The notes below the pieces were generated by a model. The model searched no databases and was not told the origin of the DNA. It saw only the letters and a program-made list of their open reading frames with translations. Shown in pieces: positions 39,982 through 48,790 of a stretch of 64,000 nt of DNA. Within the stretch, counting starts at the first letter, position 1. The number at the start of each line of letters is the position of its first letter. Source of the DNA: Bosea sp. OAE506 (lineage in GTDB: Bacteria > Pseudomonadota > Alphaproteobacteria > Rhizobiales > Beijerinckiaceae); contig NZ_JBEPOB010000001.1 in NCBI RefSeq assembly GCF_040546595.1, positions 2,047,001 through 2,111,000 on the forward strand, given 5' to 3'. Position numbers and translations under genes: made by a program.

Positions 39982-39992
39982 TGGCTGGGGCG
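39980..39992 (+). repeat. Possible attR overlapping tRNA-Gln 3' end
   Basis: GCTGGCTGGGGCG covers the CCA end and acceptor-stem 3' strand of tRNA-Gln and is repeated exactly at 33032-33044. The tRNA 3' end faces the island, which is the geometry of tRNA-targeted integration. Confidence 0.4.
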
Positions 39993-40056
39993 GGAGGATT
40001 CGAACCTCCGCATGGCGGTACCAAAAACCGCTGCCTTACCGCTTGGCGACGCCCCA
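39982..40056 (-). tRNA. tRNA-Gln (anticodon TTG)
   Basis: This 75-base gene includes an encoded CCA. The acceptor stem TGGGGCG/CGCCCCA, the anticodon loop with TTG between CGGT and ACCG arms, and the T-loop GGTTCGAATC are all present. It translates CAA (and by wobble CAG) codons. It borders the mobile island. Confidence 0.95.
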
Positions 40057-40260
40057 ACGCGTCGCGCCTTCTAGAACGCGGCGGGAGCGCGCGCAACCGG
40101 CCAGATCGTCGCGAGAGGCCCTCTGCGCGGGGCTTCGGTGGTGGCGCGACACCTGCGCGAGCGACGGTGCGGGGAGGGCCAGCGGATAATTCGTCACGCG
40201 AGGCCGCCGCGCCTGTTGCGCCGCGCCGCGGCGCTGGCTATAAGCCCGCCACCAGTTGAT

Positions 40261-40337
40261 CGGAGTGTGGCTCAGCCTGGTAGAGCACCTCGTTCGGGAC
40301 GAGGGGGTCGCAGGTTCAAATCCTGCCACTCCGACCA
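40261..40337 (+). tRNA. tRNA-Pro (anticodon CGG)
   Basis: This 77-base gene includes an encoded CCA. The acceptor stem is CGGAGTG/CACTCCG, the anticodon stem CCTCG/CGAGG holds the loop TTCGGGA with anticodon CGG, and the T-loop is GGTTCAAATC. It reads CCG, a frequent proline codon in this GC-rich genome. Confidence 0.96.
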
Positions 40338-40371
40338 AAATTTCCCGGGACATCGCAAGACGTTCGGAGAC

Positions 40372-40394
40372 AGGCCCTCACGGGCCTTTTTCTT
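40372..40394 (+). terminator. Terminator after tRNA-Pro
   Basis: AGGCCC and GGGCCT pair around a four-base loop and are followed by TTTTCT. Confidence 0.85.
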
Positions 40395-40415
40395 TGGCAC
40401 CGGCCCTGGCGGCCG

Positions 40416-41069
40416 TCAGCGCCCGTCCGGCGTCATCGCCATCACGCGGTCGAAGCCGCGCTCGCGCGTGAAGAGACAGCGCAGCTTCTTGCGGCCCTCG
40501 CGTCCCTTGTCGACGGTGCCGTCGATCTGAAGGCCGCCCTCGGCCGAGGGCCCGACGCTTGACGCAAGCGCGATCCGGCGCGGGGCGACGCCATACATCG
40601 GCGCCGCCTCGGCCCGGCAGCGGTCGCGGAGCATCGCGTCCGAGACGCCGGCGCTGCTCCCGCCGGGTCGGCCGGTGATCTCGATCGACAGCGTATGGCG
40701 GCAGGTCTCGTTGCGGCGAGCCGCATTCCTCACCAGGGAGACCTGCGCACGATAGGTCCCGGCCTGCGTCGCCGTCTGCCCGAATTCGTTGCCGGCGACC
40801 GAGCCGATATGGACCGCCTCGTCGGCGCCCGGTGCGTAGACATTGACGGTGCAGGAGCGGTTCGACGGCGTGAACAGCACCTGCAGCGTCTGCCCGGCTG
40901 TCGTCTCGAAGGTGTAGTTGATGCCCTGTTGCCCCCGGACCGTACCCTTCACGCTCGCCGCGGTCGCGCCGGGCTGGAACCGGACCGGCACGGTGCGATC
41001 CTGGGCGAAGGCCGATGGGCAGGGCGCCAGCGCGAGAGCCGTCATGGCGATGGCGAGGCGCGCAATCAT
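40416..41069 (-). CDS. Secreted protein of unknown function
   Basis: This 217-residue protein begins with a signal peptide (MIARLAIAMTALALAPCPSAFAQ, cleavage after AFA). A beta-rich domain (about residues 25-125; GQQGINYTFETTAGQTLQVLFTPSNRSCTVNVYAP) resembles periplasmic inhibitor-like or pre-peptidase folds, and a C-terminal part has LRDRCRAEAAPMYGVAPRRIALAS. I set the start at 41069 because GGAGG is 6 bases from that ATG but touches the ATG at 41075. There is no close neighbour that explains its role. Confidence 0.75.
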   Translation of the reverse strand: MIARLAIAMTALALAPCPSAFAQDRTVPVRFQPGATAASVKGTVRGQQGINYTFETTAGQTLQVLFTPSNRSCTVNVYAPGADEAVHIGSVAGNEFGQTATQAGTYRAQVSLVRNAARRNETCRHTLSIEITGRPGGSSAGVSDAMLRDRCRAEAAPMYGVAPRRIALASSVGPSAEGGLQIDGTVDKGREGRKKLRCLFTRERGFDRVMAMTPDGR

Positions 41070-41207
41070 GGTCATCCTCCAGAAGGCCTTTCTCCTGGGA
41101 TCATCGCCTCCGCCGGCCGGGGCGGCAAGAGAGGTGGCCTTCGCTCCGGTGATGGTCATTTGCCCGGGGAGGCTCTAGAAACGCCCGACAGCATCACGGG
41201 CATCATC

Positions 41208-41345
41208 ATGAAGCGCGCTTTCCAGCTCCTCGGCATCCTCGGCCTCGCGACCCTGCTCGCGGGTTGCGACAAATGCGGCAATCTCGGTCCCTTCTTCACC
41301 GGGCCGGACCAGAAGACCTGCACGAGTTCGACGCCGCAGGGCTGA
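41208..41345 (+). CDS. Small lipoprotein
   Basis: This 45-residue protein is MKRAFQLLGILGLATLLAG followed by the lipidated cysteine, then a short tail with three more cysteines (CDKCGNLGPFFTG). The lipobox LLAGC is clear. It resembles the tiny lipoproteins scattered in this lineage and has no known function. GGGGAGG lies about 35 bases upstream, too far to be the ribosome site. Confidence 0.7.
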   Translation: MKRAFQLLGILGLATLLAGCDKCGNLGPFFTGPDQKTCTSSTPQG

Positions 41346-41389
41346 GCGTCTCCCCCCGAATCAGGCGAGCAGGAAACCAGGCAGACATG

Positions 41390-41414
41390 AAAAAGGCCGG
41401 GCTTGCGCCCGGCC
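41390..41414 (-). terminator. Terminator of bioY
   Basis: On the minus strand, GGCCGGGC and GCCCGGCC form an 8-bp stem with loop GCAA followed by five Ts. It ends transcription 27 bases after the bioY stop. Confidence 0.9.
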
Positions 41415-41440
41415 TCGATCGTCTCGTCAGTGCGAAGCGT

Positions 41441-42067
41441 TCAGCCGCGGCGCTGCAGCGCCGACCAGCCGGCGCGGGCGAGGCAGGCGACCAGCGCCAG
41501 CTTGAGCAGATCGCCCAGGAGGAAGGGCTGCACGCCGAAGGCGAAGGCCTTGGCGAAGCCGATGCCGGTGGTGCCGGCTGCCATCTGGGCGCCCAGCGCC
41601 AGCCAGCCGAAGCCCAGCGCCATCATCACGACCTCGGCGACGACGAGCCCGCCGACGAGGCGCGCCAGCGAGGCGCCCCGAACGGAAGCCCAGCCGGCGA
41701 TGGCGGCGGCGGCGACGAAGCCGACCAGGAAGCCACCCGTCGGGCCGACGAGGTAGAGCGGGCCGGCGGCGACCGGCGGGGTGTTGGTGAAGACCGGCAG
41801 GCCGGCGAGGCCATAGGCGATGTAGAGCGCGACGGTGGCGGCGCCGAGCCGCGAGCCATAGGCCGCGCCGACGCCGAAGACGACCAGCGTCTGCAGCGTC
41901 ATCGGCACCGGCCAGAACGGCACCTTGATCTTGGCGGCCAGCACGAGCAGCAGGCTGCCGGCGACGGCGAGCGCGATGTTGCGCAGAAGCGCGGCGCGCG
42001 GGCCGGAGACGGCGGGAAGGGCCGCATGGGCCAGCGTCGGAGCCTGGAGGGGAAGCATCTGCGCCAT
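41441..42067 (-). CDS. bioY: Biotin transporter BioY
   Basis: This 208-residue membrane S-component has the family blocks AAKIKVPFWPVPMTLQTLVVFGVGAAYGSRLG and GPTGGFLVGFVAAAAIAGW. It takes up biotin alone or with an ECF module; no bioMN follows here. A near-match to the BioR operator lies about 50 bases upstream. A strong terminator closes the single-gene unit. Confidence 0.94.
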   Translation of the reverse strand: MAQMLPLQAPTLAHAALPAVSGPRAALLRNIALAVAGSLLLVLAAKIKVPFWPVPMTLQTLVVFGVGAAYGSRLGAATVALYIAYGLAGLPVFTNTPPVAAGPLYLVGPTGGFLVGFVAAAAIAGWASVRGASLARLVGGLVVAEVVMMALGFGWLALGAQMAAGTTGIGFAKAFAFGVQPFLLGDLLKLALVACLARAGWSALQRRG

Positions 42068-42118
42068 GGGCTTGTCGTCCTGTCTGCGATGGCCGCGCTG
42101 CGCGGCCGGCTTTTCCGT

Positions 42119-42128
42119 CTATAGAAAA
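42119..42128. promoter_or_regulatory. Candidate BioR operator before bioY
   Basis: On the minus strand, TTTTCTATAG matches 8 of 10 bases of the BioR box TTATCTATAA used by alphaproteobacteria to repress biotin genes. The core CTATAG is palindromic. Confidence 0.4.
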
Positions 42129-42193
42129 TGCGGCAAAGCCCCACAAGCCGCGCGGCCCGCGCAGGCTTGCCCGGCGGCCCTGCGGAAACAGGC

Positions 42194-43108
42194 ATGAGCG
42201 ACGACATCGAATTCGACCGCAGCGCGACCGCTCCTCCCGGCGAGGTGGTTCAGCTTTCGCACCTGGTGCGGCGGCTGATCGCCGGCAATGGCGGGCCAAT
42301 GACCTTCACCGGCACCTGCAGCTACATCGTCGGGCAGGGGCGGGTCGCGATCATCGATCCGGGGCCGGAGGACGAAGCCCATCTGGCGGGGCTGCTCGCG
42401 GCGGTCTCCGGCGAGACGGTAAGCCATATCGTGGTCACGCACACCCATCGCGACCATTCGCCCGGCGCGCGGGCGCTAAAGGCTGCGACGGGCGCCGAGA
42501 TCGTCGGCTGCGGGCCGCACCGGCCTTTCCGCGAACTCGCCGCGGGCGAGGCGACCCGCCTGGACGCCGCTGCCGATTCCGAGCACGCGCCGGACCGGCT
42601 GATGGCCGAGGGTGACGCGGTGACGGGGCCGGGCTGGAGCCTCCTGGCGATCGAGACGCCCGGCCACACTGCCAACCATCTCGCCTTCGCGCTGCCCGAG
42701 GAGGCGACGCTGTTCTCGGGCGACCATGTCATGGCGTGGTCGACCACCATCGTCGCCCCGCCGGACGGGTCGATGGCGGCCTATATGGCCTCGGTCGAAA
42801 AGCTGCGCGGGATGGAGCATGCGCTCTACCGGCCCGGCCATGGCGGGCCGGTGACCGAGCCGCAGCGCTTCCTGCGCGGGCTGGTGCAGCACCGGCGGCA
42901 GCGCGAGGCGGCGATCCTCGGCCGGCTGCGGGCCGGTGACGAGCGGATTTCAGCGATGGTGCCGCCGATCTATCAGGGGCTGCCGCCGGCACTGCACGCC
43001 GCTGCGGCCCTCTCCGTGCTGGCGCAGCTCGAGGATCTCGTGCTGCGGGGAACCGTCACCTGCGACGAGGCGGTGCCGGGGCTCGGCAGCCGCTACCGAC
43101 CCGCCTGA
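42194..43108 (+). CDS. Metallo-beta-lactamase fold hydrolase (LACTB2-like)
   Basis: This is a 304-residue protein with the zinc motif VVTHTHRDHSPGARALK, followed by IETPGHTANHLAFAL, FSGDHVMAW and the late RPGHGGPV. The C-terminal extension (about residues 235-290, HRRQREAAILGRL and a winged-helix-like tail) is that of the LACTB2/RNase-like branch. It could act on nucleic acid or a small ester; the sequence does not decide. It starts with ATG at 42194, divergent from bioY. Confidence 0.88.
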   Translation: MSDDIEFDRSATAPPGEVVQLSHLVRRLIAGNGGPMTFTGTCSYIVGQGRVAIIDPGPEDEAHLAGLLAAVSGETVSHIVVTHTHRDHSPGARALKAATGAEIVGCGPHRPFRELAAGEATRLDAAADSEHAPDRLMAEGDAVTGPGWSLLAIETPGHTANHLAFALPEEATLFSGDHVMAWSTTIVAPPDGSMAAYMASVEKLRGMEHALYRPGHGGPVTEPQRFLRGLVQHRRQREAAILGRLRAGDERISAMVPPIYQGLPPALHAAAALSVLAQLEDLVLRGTVTCDEAVPGLGSRYRPA

Positions 43109-43111
43109 ACC

Positions 43112-43888
43112 TCAGCGCGATTCGACCAGCAGTTCGACCTCATCGGCGAAGGCGGCGATCCGGGCGGCGTTGATGCCGAGGTCGTGGGGGCCGATGCGGG
43201 ATGCCGAACGGATGTCGATCCGGCTGCCGTCGGCCCGCGGGCGGATGCGGATGGTGATGTCCTCGGCCGTGCGCAGCAGGCGTGCGCGGGCGACCGCCTC
43301 GATGCGCCCGGCGCCGCTGCGCCCGCCGGGGCGCGTCGCCTCCAGCACCTGCCAGCCGCGGGCGATGGCGGCGCGGCGGGCGATGTCGAAGGCCGTCTCG
43401 GCGGGGACCTCGAGCACGATCGGCACCGTCTTCGGATAGGCCCGGCGCTGCAGGCGGCGCCGCTCGGCCGGAACATCAGGCGGCACCCGCCCGGCGCGGG
43501 CGTCGAGCGCGATGCGCGAGCGGCTGAAGGCGGGGGGATCGTCGATGTCGGTCGAGATATCGGCGAGCGCCGGCAGGGTAACGAGCTTGAAGACGACATA
43601 GGCGGCCGGAACCAGCATCAGCACGCCCATCAGGAAAGCGCCGGCCGCCATGCCGACACCGCGATGGCCGGTCTGCCAGATCCGCGCGAAGGCGAGGAGC
43701 GACAGGAGCAGGGCGAGCAGCGCCAGCCCATAGGCAGCGGCGACGGGAGCGAGGCCTTCCAGCGTGGGCTCGCCGCTGCGGAAGACGAGCAGGGCGAGCA
43801 GCAGCACCGCCAGCGCGAACCAGGCCAGGCGCCGGCTCCAGAGCGCGGCACGTGAGACGGGTTCCTCGAAGACGAGACGGCGATGCAT
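43112..43888 (-). CDS. DUF1499 membrane protein
   Basis: This 258-residue protein has three spans in the first 110 residues and a soluble C-terminal domain with LTLPALADISTDIDDPPAF, RRAYPKTVPIVLEVPAETAFDIARRAA and IRPRADGSRIDIRSASRIGPHDLG, the DUF1499 pattern. Function is unknown. It is divergent from a MarR gene 102 bases away. Confidence 0.88.
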   Translation of the reverse strand: MHRRLVFEEPVSRAALWSRRLAWFALAVLLLALLVFRSGEPTLEGLAPVAAAYGLALLALLLSLLAFARIWQTGHRGVGMAAGAFLMGVLMLVPAAYVVFKLVTLPALADISTDIDDPPAFSRSRIALDARAGRVPPDVPAERRRLQRRAYPKTVPIVLEVPAETAFDIARRAAIARGWQVLEATRPGGRSGAGRIEAVARARLLRTAEDITIRIRPRADGSRIDIRSASRIGPHDLGINAARIAAFADEVELLVESR

Positions 43889-43948
43889 GGGCCATCGATG
43901 ACGCGACGAAGCCACGGAGGCAAGGCGCCTTCGTCCTGCCGTCACGAT

Positions 43949-43972
43949 CATCTCGCCTGCAACCGTGAGATG
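43949..43972. promoter_or_regulatory. Inverted repeat between DUF1499 and marR
   Basis: CATCTC and GAGATG flank 12 bases in the divergent gap. This could be the operator of the MarR regulator. Confidence 0.35.
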
Positions 43973-43990
43973 GTTTAGGCGTGATCGATC

Positions 43991-44476
43991 GTGACAAAGG
44001 ACCAACCCGTGACGGATTCGAAGACAGCGCCGCGTGCCGATGCGACCGAACCCGATCGCGTCTGGTTCCGGTTCATGCGGTTGCACCAGCGCATGCTCGG
44101 CCAGATGACGGGCCGGATCAGGGCGCTTGGGCTGTCGATCCCGCAGTTCGACCTGCTGTCGACGCTGACGGAGCGCGAGGGCATCAGCCAGAACGAGCTG
44201 GCGGAGCGGCTCTACGTCACCAAGGGCAATGTCTCGGGGCTGGTCGACCGGCTGGTGCAGGCCGGCCTCGTCGAGCGGCGCGCGATCGCCGGGGACCGGC
44301 GTTCCTATGCCATGCACCTGACGCCGGAGGGGCGAAGGCTGGCTGAGGCCGGCATCAAGGCGCAGCGCGATTTCGTGGCGCAGACGCTGGGCAAGCTGCC
44401 GGGGGACGATCTGGCCGAGCTCGACCGGCTGGTGCTGGCCTGGCGCGATCTGGCCCGGGCCGCCGACGAGGACTGA
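43991..44476 (+). CDS. MarR family transcriptional regulator
   Basis: This 161-residue winged-helix dimer has FDLLSTLTEREGISQNELAERLYVTKGNVSGLVDRLVQAGLVERRAIAGDRRSYAMHLTPEG, the MarR DNA-binding signature with the wing DRRSYAM. It probably controls itself or the DUF1499 gene. The ligand is unknown. Confidence 0.92.
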   Translation: MTKDQPVTDSKTAPRADATEPDRVWFRFMRLHQRMLGQMTGRIRALGLSIPQFDLLSTLTEREGISQNELAERLYVTKGNVSGLVDRLVQAGLVERRAIAGDRRSYAMHLTPEGRRLAEAGIKAQRDFVAQTLGKLPGDDLAELDRLVLAWRDLARAADED

Positions 44477-44483
44477 CGGCCGG

Positions 44484-45008
44484 TCAGGCGCCGACCCGCG
44501 ACACCTTCTCGAGGGTCTTGCGGCCGCCGGGGAGTTCGCGCAGGACGAGGCGCTCATCCGCGCCGATCTCACCCAGCGCGATTTCGCCCTGCGCCAAAAT
44601 CGCGGTCGCGACCTTGTTGACGAAGACGATCACCGGCCGGTCGCCCGCCGCCGCCCAGCGCCTGAGCTGGCCGAGATAGGGGTCCTTGCGCCAGCCCTGC
44701 GCGGCGCCGGGATCGACCTGGACGAAGAGCCAGCGCGTCACCGGGTCCATGGTAAGGACGAAGCGGGCCCGGTCCGGCTTCCATTCCGGGCCGAGGAAAT
44801 CCTGCGTCATCCAGAGGCAGAAGAAGGCACGGCAATGCTGCGGCCGCGTCTCGTGGATGCCGCAGCCGCGACCCGGCAGGCAGTGGCGGCACCAGGTCCC
44901 TGCCTGGCTCTCCACCGCCGGGACCTCGTAGACCTTGCAGCATAGCGTGCAACTGCCGCAGTCCCGGCCCGCGGCAGGCCGGTTCACCATCGCTGCCGGG
45001 TCGATCAT
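44484..45008 (-). CDS. YkgJ family cysteine-cluster protein
   Basis: This is a 174-residue protein with eight clustered cysteines in DCGSCTLCCKVYEV, GTWCRHCLPGRGCGIHETRPQHCRAFFC, the pattern of metal-cluster proteins of the YkgJ/UPF0153 group. The C-terminal half (WLFVQVDPG to RELPGGRKTLEKV) is beta-rich. I take the ATG at 45008 because it directly precedes the conserved start. It ends tail to tail with marR. No function is known. Confidence 0.82.
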   Translation of the reverse strand: MIDPAAMVNRPAAGRDCGSCTLCCKVYEVPAVESQAGTWCRHCLPGRGCGIHETRPQHCRAFFCLWMTQDFLGPEWKPDRARFVLTMDPVTRWLFVQVDPGAAQGWRKDPYLGQLRRWAAAGDRPVIVFVNKVATAILAQGEIALGEIGADERLVLRELPGGRKTLEKVSRVGA

Positions 45009-45238
45009 GCGGCCTCTTCCGAACCCTTCCAAACAGGAGGCGACGATGCCGGGGCCGGAGCCGCCTGACAAGTCCGTCCGGGAGCGGACGGTCCCGCGAC
45101 GCCCCGCGAAGGATCCGCCCCAAGCGGGCCGGCCCTGCGGCAGAGTCTGCCTCGGGTTGCGATAAATTCGCTCAGCGCTTGCGCGGGTGCCGGTCTATGC
45201 TGACAGAAGACGCCACTCGCATCAGGGGGATCCGCACG

Positions 45239-46618
45239 ATGCTGTCCAACCTCGCCGTCCGCGACATCGAGACTCTCGTCCACCCCTATACGAACCTCGC
45301 GGCGCATCGCGAAACCGGGCCGCTCGTGCTGGAGAGCGGCAAGGGCGTCTATGTCTATGACAGCAGCGGCAAGGAGTATCTGGAGGGCATGGCGGGCCTC
45401 TGGTGCACCGCGCTCGGCTACTCCAACCAGGAGCTGATCGAGGCTGCCTATGAGCAGATGAAGAAGCTGCCCTTCCAGCACATCTTCGGCGGCCGCAGCC
45501 ACGACCCGGCGATCGAGCTGGCCGAGAAGCTGAAGGAGATCGCGCCGGTGCCGATCTCCAAGGTGTTCTACGGCGCCTCCGGATCGGATGCGAACGACAC
45601 CCAGATCAAGATCGTCTGGTACATGAACAATGCGCTCGGCCGGCCGCAGAAGAAGAAGATCATCTCGCGGCTGAAGGGCTATCACGGCGTCACCGTCGCC
45701 TCGGCCTCGCTGACGGGCCTGCCGAACAACCATATCGATTTCGACCTGCCGCTGCCCGGCATCCTCCACACCTCCTGCCCGCATCACTACCGCTTCTCCG
45801 AGCCCGGCGAGAGCGAGCAGGATTTCTCCTCGCGCATGGCTGCGGAACTCGAGGAGATGATCCTGCGCGAGGGGCCCGACACCGTTGCCGCCTTCATCGC
45901 CGAGCCGGTGATGGGCGCGGGCGGGGCGATCACGCCGCCCGCTGGCTATTTCGAGAAGATCAACGCCGTTCTGGCGAAATACGACATCCTGTTCATCGCC
46001 GACGAGGTCATCACCGGCTTCGGGCGCACCGGCAACATGTTCGGCACCACGACCTACGGGCTTGCGGCCGACACGCTCTCCTGCGCCAAGCAGATCACCT
46101 CGGCCTATTTCCCGCTGAGCGCGGTGATGATGAACGAGCGGGTCTACGAGGTCCTGGTCGAGCAGAGCCGCAAGATCGGCACCTTCGGCCATGGCAACAC
46201 CTATGCCGGCCACCCGGTCGGCTGCGCGGTCGCGGTCAAGACGCTGGAGATCTACCAGCGTGACAAGATCGTGGAACATGTCCGCAGCGTCTCGCCGACC
46301 TTCCTGCGCCGACTGACCAAGCTCGAGGAGCACCCGCTCGTCGGCGAGGCCCGTGGCGTCGGCCTGATCGGCGGCGTCGAGCTGGTCCGCGACAAGGCGA
46401 CCAAGGCTTCCTTCGAGATCAAGAAGGGCGTCGGCCCCAAGTCGGTGCTGTTTGCCCAGCAGGAAGGCCTGATCCTGCGCGCCATGGGCGACCGCGTCGC
46501 CTTCTGCCCGCCGCTGATCATGAAGGAGGCGGAGATCGAGGAGATGTTCGACCGCTACGAGCGCGCCCTCGACAAGACGCTGGCCTGGGCCAAGGCGGAA
46601 GGCCTGCTCGCAGCCTGA
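45239..46618 (+). CDS. Class III PLP-dependent aminotransferase
   Basis: This is a 459-residue omega-amino-acid or amine transaminase with HPYTNLAAHRETGPLV near the start, GASGSDANDTQIKIVWYMNNALGRP, KGYHGVT, ADEVITGFGRTGNMFG and the PLP lysine in LSCAKQITSAYFPLSA. The length and motifs fit the putrescine/beta-alanine/pyruvate aminotransferase group; the substrate is not decided. GGGGGA precedes the start at 45239. It stands alone. Confidence 0.9.
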   Translation: MLSNLAVRDIETLVHPYTNLAAHRETGPLVLESGKGVYVYDSSGKEYLEGMAGLWCTALGYSNQELIEAAYEQMKKLPFQHIFGGRSHDPAIELAEKLKEIAPVPISKVFYGASGSDANDTQIKIVWYMNNALGRPQKKKIISRLKGYHGVTVASASLTGLPNNHIDFDLPLPGILHTSCPHHYRFSEPGESEQDFSSRMAAELEEMILREGPDTVAAFIAEPVMGAGGAITPPAGYFEKINAVLAKYDILFIADEVITGFGRTGNMFGTTTYGLAADTLSCAKQITSAYFPLSAVMMNERVYEVLVEQSRKIGTFGHGNTYAGHPVGCAVAVKTLEIYQRDKIVEHVRSVSPTFLRRLTKLEEHPLVGEARGVGLIGGVELVRDKATKASFEIKKGVGPKSVLFAQQEGLILRAMGDRVAFCPPLIMKEAEIEEMFDRYERALDKTLAWAKAEGLLAA

Positions 46619-46806
46619 CGCGGAGGCGGCACTCTGCCGCATCGCGTGCACTGCAGGTCGTTCATGATTGTGGCGCAATGTGACGGTGCGACACAAATCG
46701 CCGCGAACGCATCACGATGATGCCGTTTTGGAGTCCCGATCCTGGGTCAGTTTCTGGTGCGGCGACGAACCCGTCGCCGCCACGGACGCCAACCCAACCG
46801 GAACCC

Positions 46807-47019
46807 ATGACCACCCCGTCTCAACCCCGCCGCTCGATTCCTGCCCATGCGAGTTTCCACGATGCCCATGCCCGGGAGGCCTACGCATCCTGGTTCAAGC
46901 CCATCGCGCTTCCCGCTCTGGCCGCTGGAACAAGGCGCGCCCCGGCTGCGTTGGATCACCGTGCGAAGGATGCACCATCCCGGCTTGCCGGTGTCCTTCG
47001 CCACGGCTTCGACGACTGA
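46807..47019 (+). CDS. Possible 70-residue hypothetical protein
   Basis: The ORF reads MTTPSQPRRSIPAHASFHDAHAREAYASWFKPIALPALAAG and on to a polar end. It has a plausible Phe/Trp-containing middle but only a weak ribosome site (GGAACCC) and no family I know. It lies in an otherwise unassigned 427-base gap between the aminotransferase and the phosphoesterase. Confidence 0.3.
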   Translation: MTTPSQPRRSIPAHASFHDAHAREAYASWFKPIALPALAAGTRRAPAALDHRAKDAPSRLAGVLRHGFDD

Positions 47020-47045
47020 CTTCTTAGACCCATTCGAGACCCTCC

Positions 47046-47939
47046 ATGCTTGACCGGCGCAGAGTTCTTCGGACTCTCGCCGGTCTTTTTTTGGCGATGG
47101 CCGGGCCGGGGGCCTATGCTGCGGTCTGGGAGCCCGGGCGGCAGAACCTGACGCGCTACCGGCTCACGCCCAGAGGCTGGCCGGAGGGGCGCCGCCTGCG
47201 GCTGGCGATCCTGTCCGATCTCCATGTCGGGTCACTGCATGTTCCGCTGGCGCGCGTCTCCGAACTGGTTGCCGCGACCAACGCGCTCAAGCCTGATCTG
47301 ACGCTGCTGCTCGGCGATTTCGTCGCCAGCCGCCGGCGCATCGCCTCAGACCCGGCGCTTGCGGACCTCGCCACCGAACTCGCCCGGCTCGAGGCACGCG
47401 ATGGCGTCTTCGGCATTCTGGGCAATCACGACTGGTGGCATGACGAGCCGACGCAGACCCATCGCAAGGGCCCGACGCAGGTCGGTCTCGCCTTGGAGCG
47501 CGCCGGCATTCCCGTGCTGGAGAACAAGGCCGTCAGGCTCGATACGGCGGCTGGCCCGCTCTGGCTCGCCGGGCTCGGCGACCAGATCGCCTTCCTGCCG
47601 AAGCGCCGGGGCTGGGCGCAGGGCATCGACGATCTCGAGGGCACGCTGGCGCAGGTGGGGGATGACGGGCTGCCGGTGATCATGATGGCGCATGAGCCCG
47701 ACGTCTTCGCCCGCATGCCGGACCGCGTGACGCTGACGCTGTCGGGCCACACCCATGGCGGGCAGGTTCGTTTTCTGGGCTGGGCGCCGATCGTGCCGTC
47801 GCGCTATGGCGGGCGCTACGCCTATGGCCATGTCCGCGAGGAGGGGCGCGATCTCGTCGTTTCGGGCGGCATCGGCACGAGCCAGCTGCCGATCCGCTTC
47901 GGCATTCCCCCCGAGATCGTTCTGATCGAACTCGGCTGA
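47046..47939 (+). CDS. Metallophosphoesterase (YkuE-like)
   Basis: This is a 297-residue calcineurin-type phosphoesterase with LAILSDLHVGS, LTLLLGDFV, GILGNHDWWHD, PVIMMAHEPDVF and LTLSGHTHGGQV, all the metal ligands. An N-terminal twin-arginine-like or membrane segment (LDRRRVLRTLAGLFLAMAGPGAYAA) suggests export. In related proteins the substrate is UDP-diacylglucosamine or another phosphoester; not decided here. Confidence 0.9.
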   Translation: MLDRRRVLRTLAGLFLAMAGPGAYAAVWEPGRQNLTRYRLTPRGWPEGRRLRLAILSDLHVGSLHVPLARVSELVAATNALKPDLTLLLGDFVASRRRIASDPALADLATELARLEARDGVFGILGNHDWWHDEPTQTHRKGPTQVGLALERAGIPVLENKAVRLDTAAGPLWLAGLGDQIAFLPKRRGWAQGIDDLEGTLAQVGDDGLPVIMMAHEPDVFARMPDRVTLTLSGHTHGGQVRFLGWAPIVPSRYGGRYAYGHVREEGRDLVVSGGIGTSQLPIRFGIPPEIVLIELG

Positions 47940-47967
47940 GCGCCTGACGACGCCGCCCCCTCTCAGA

Positions 47968-48564
47968 TCAGGTCACGATCACCTTCGTGCCGTTGGGCAC
48001 GCGGTTGAACAGGTCGATCACGTCGATGTTGCGCATCCGGATGCAGCCCGAGGAGGCCGAGCGGCCGATCGTCTCGGGCTCGTTGGTGCCGTGGATGCGA
48101 TAGAGCGTGTCGCGGCCATTCTGGTAGAGATACAGGGCGCGGGCGCCGAGCGGGTTGTCGGGGCCGCCCTCCATGCCGCCGGCACGGGGCGCCAGATGGG
48201 GCCAGCGCGCGATCATCTCGGCCGGGGGCGTCCAGCGCGGCCATTCCGCCTTGCGCTGCACGATCGCCTCACCGGTCCAGCCGAAGGCCTCGTCGCCGGT
48301 GGCGACGCCGTAGCGGATCGCCTTCTTGTTCGGCAGGACGTAATAGAGATACTTCTCTCGCGTATCGACGACGATGGTGCCGGCCGGCTGGCCGGTCGGG
48401 TCGGCGATCTCGTAGGGCAGATGGGTGAGATGGTGCTCGAAGGTCGGCACCAGGGCGATGTATTCGGCATCCCTCTGCGACAGGGCCGGAGCGTTGACGC
48501 TCTTGTACTGGCAGGCTCCCAGCAGGGTCGAGAGCGCCAAGGCAAGGATCGCGGTCTGTTTCAT
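47968..48564 (-). CDS. L,D-transpeptidase lipoprotein (YkuD domain)
   Basis: This is a 198-residue cell-wall enzyme with an N-terminal lipobox (STLLGAC) and a YkuD domain: GTIVVDTREKYLYYVLPNKKAIRYGVATG, YRIHGTNEPETIGRSASSGCIRM with the catalytic His and Cys. It probably forms 3-3 peptidoglycan cross-links or tethers proteins to peptidoglycan. It ends tail to tail with the phosphoesterase. Confidence 0.94.
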   Translation of the reverse strand: MKQTAILALALSTLLGACQYKSVNAPALSQRDAEYIALVPTFEHHLTHLPYEIADPTGQPAGTIVVDTREKYLYYVLPNKKAIRYGVATGDEAFGWTGEAIVQRKAEWPRWTPPAEMIARWPHLAPRAGGMEGGPDNPLGARALYLYQNGRDTLYRIHGTNEPETIGRSASSGCIRMRNIDVIDLFNRVPNGTKVIVT

Positions 48565-48790
48565 GACGTCCACCAGACGGCCCAAAGGCGATCTTTATGA
48601 TGAATTCAGGGTTAACGCTTCGTATCCGTCGGCTTCAGCTCGACCTCTGGGCGTCGCCGCATGGTCTAGGGCGCAAACGGACGCCGCGCAATTTGGGTTC
48701 CGCTTGGGCGCGGCGAATCACGCGTTTCGCACTGCACCGTGACCATCTTGTCACGTTTCCTTTCTCCGACCGTCCCGAGGGGACCCGCCT

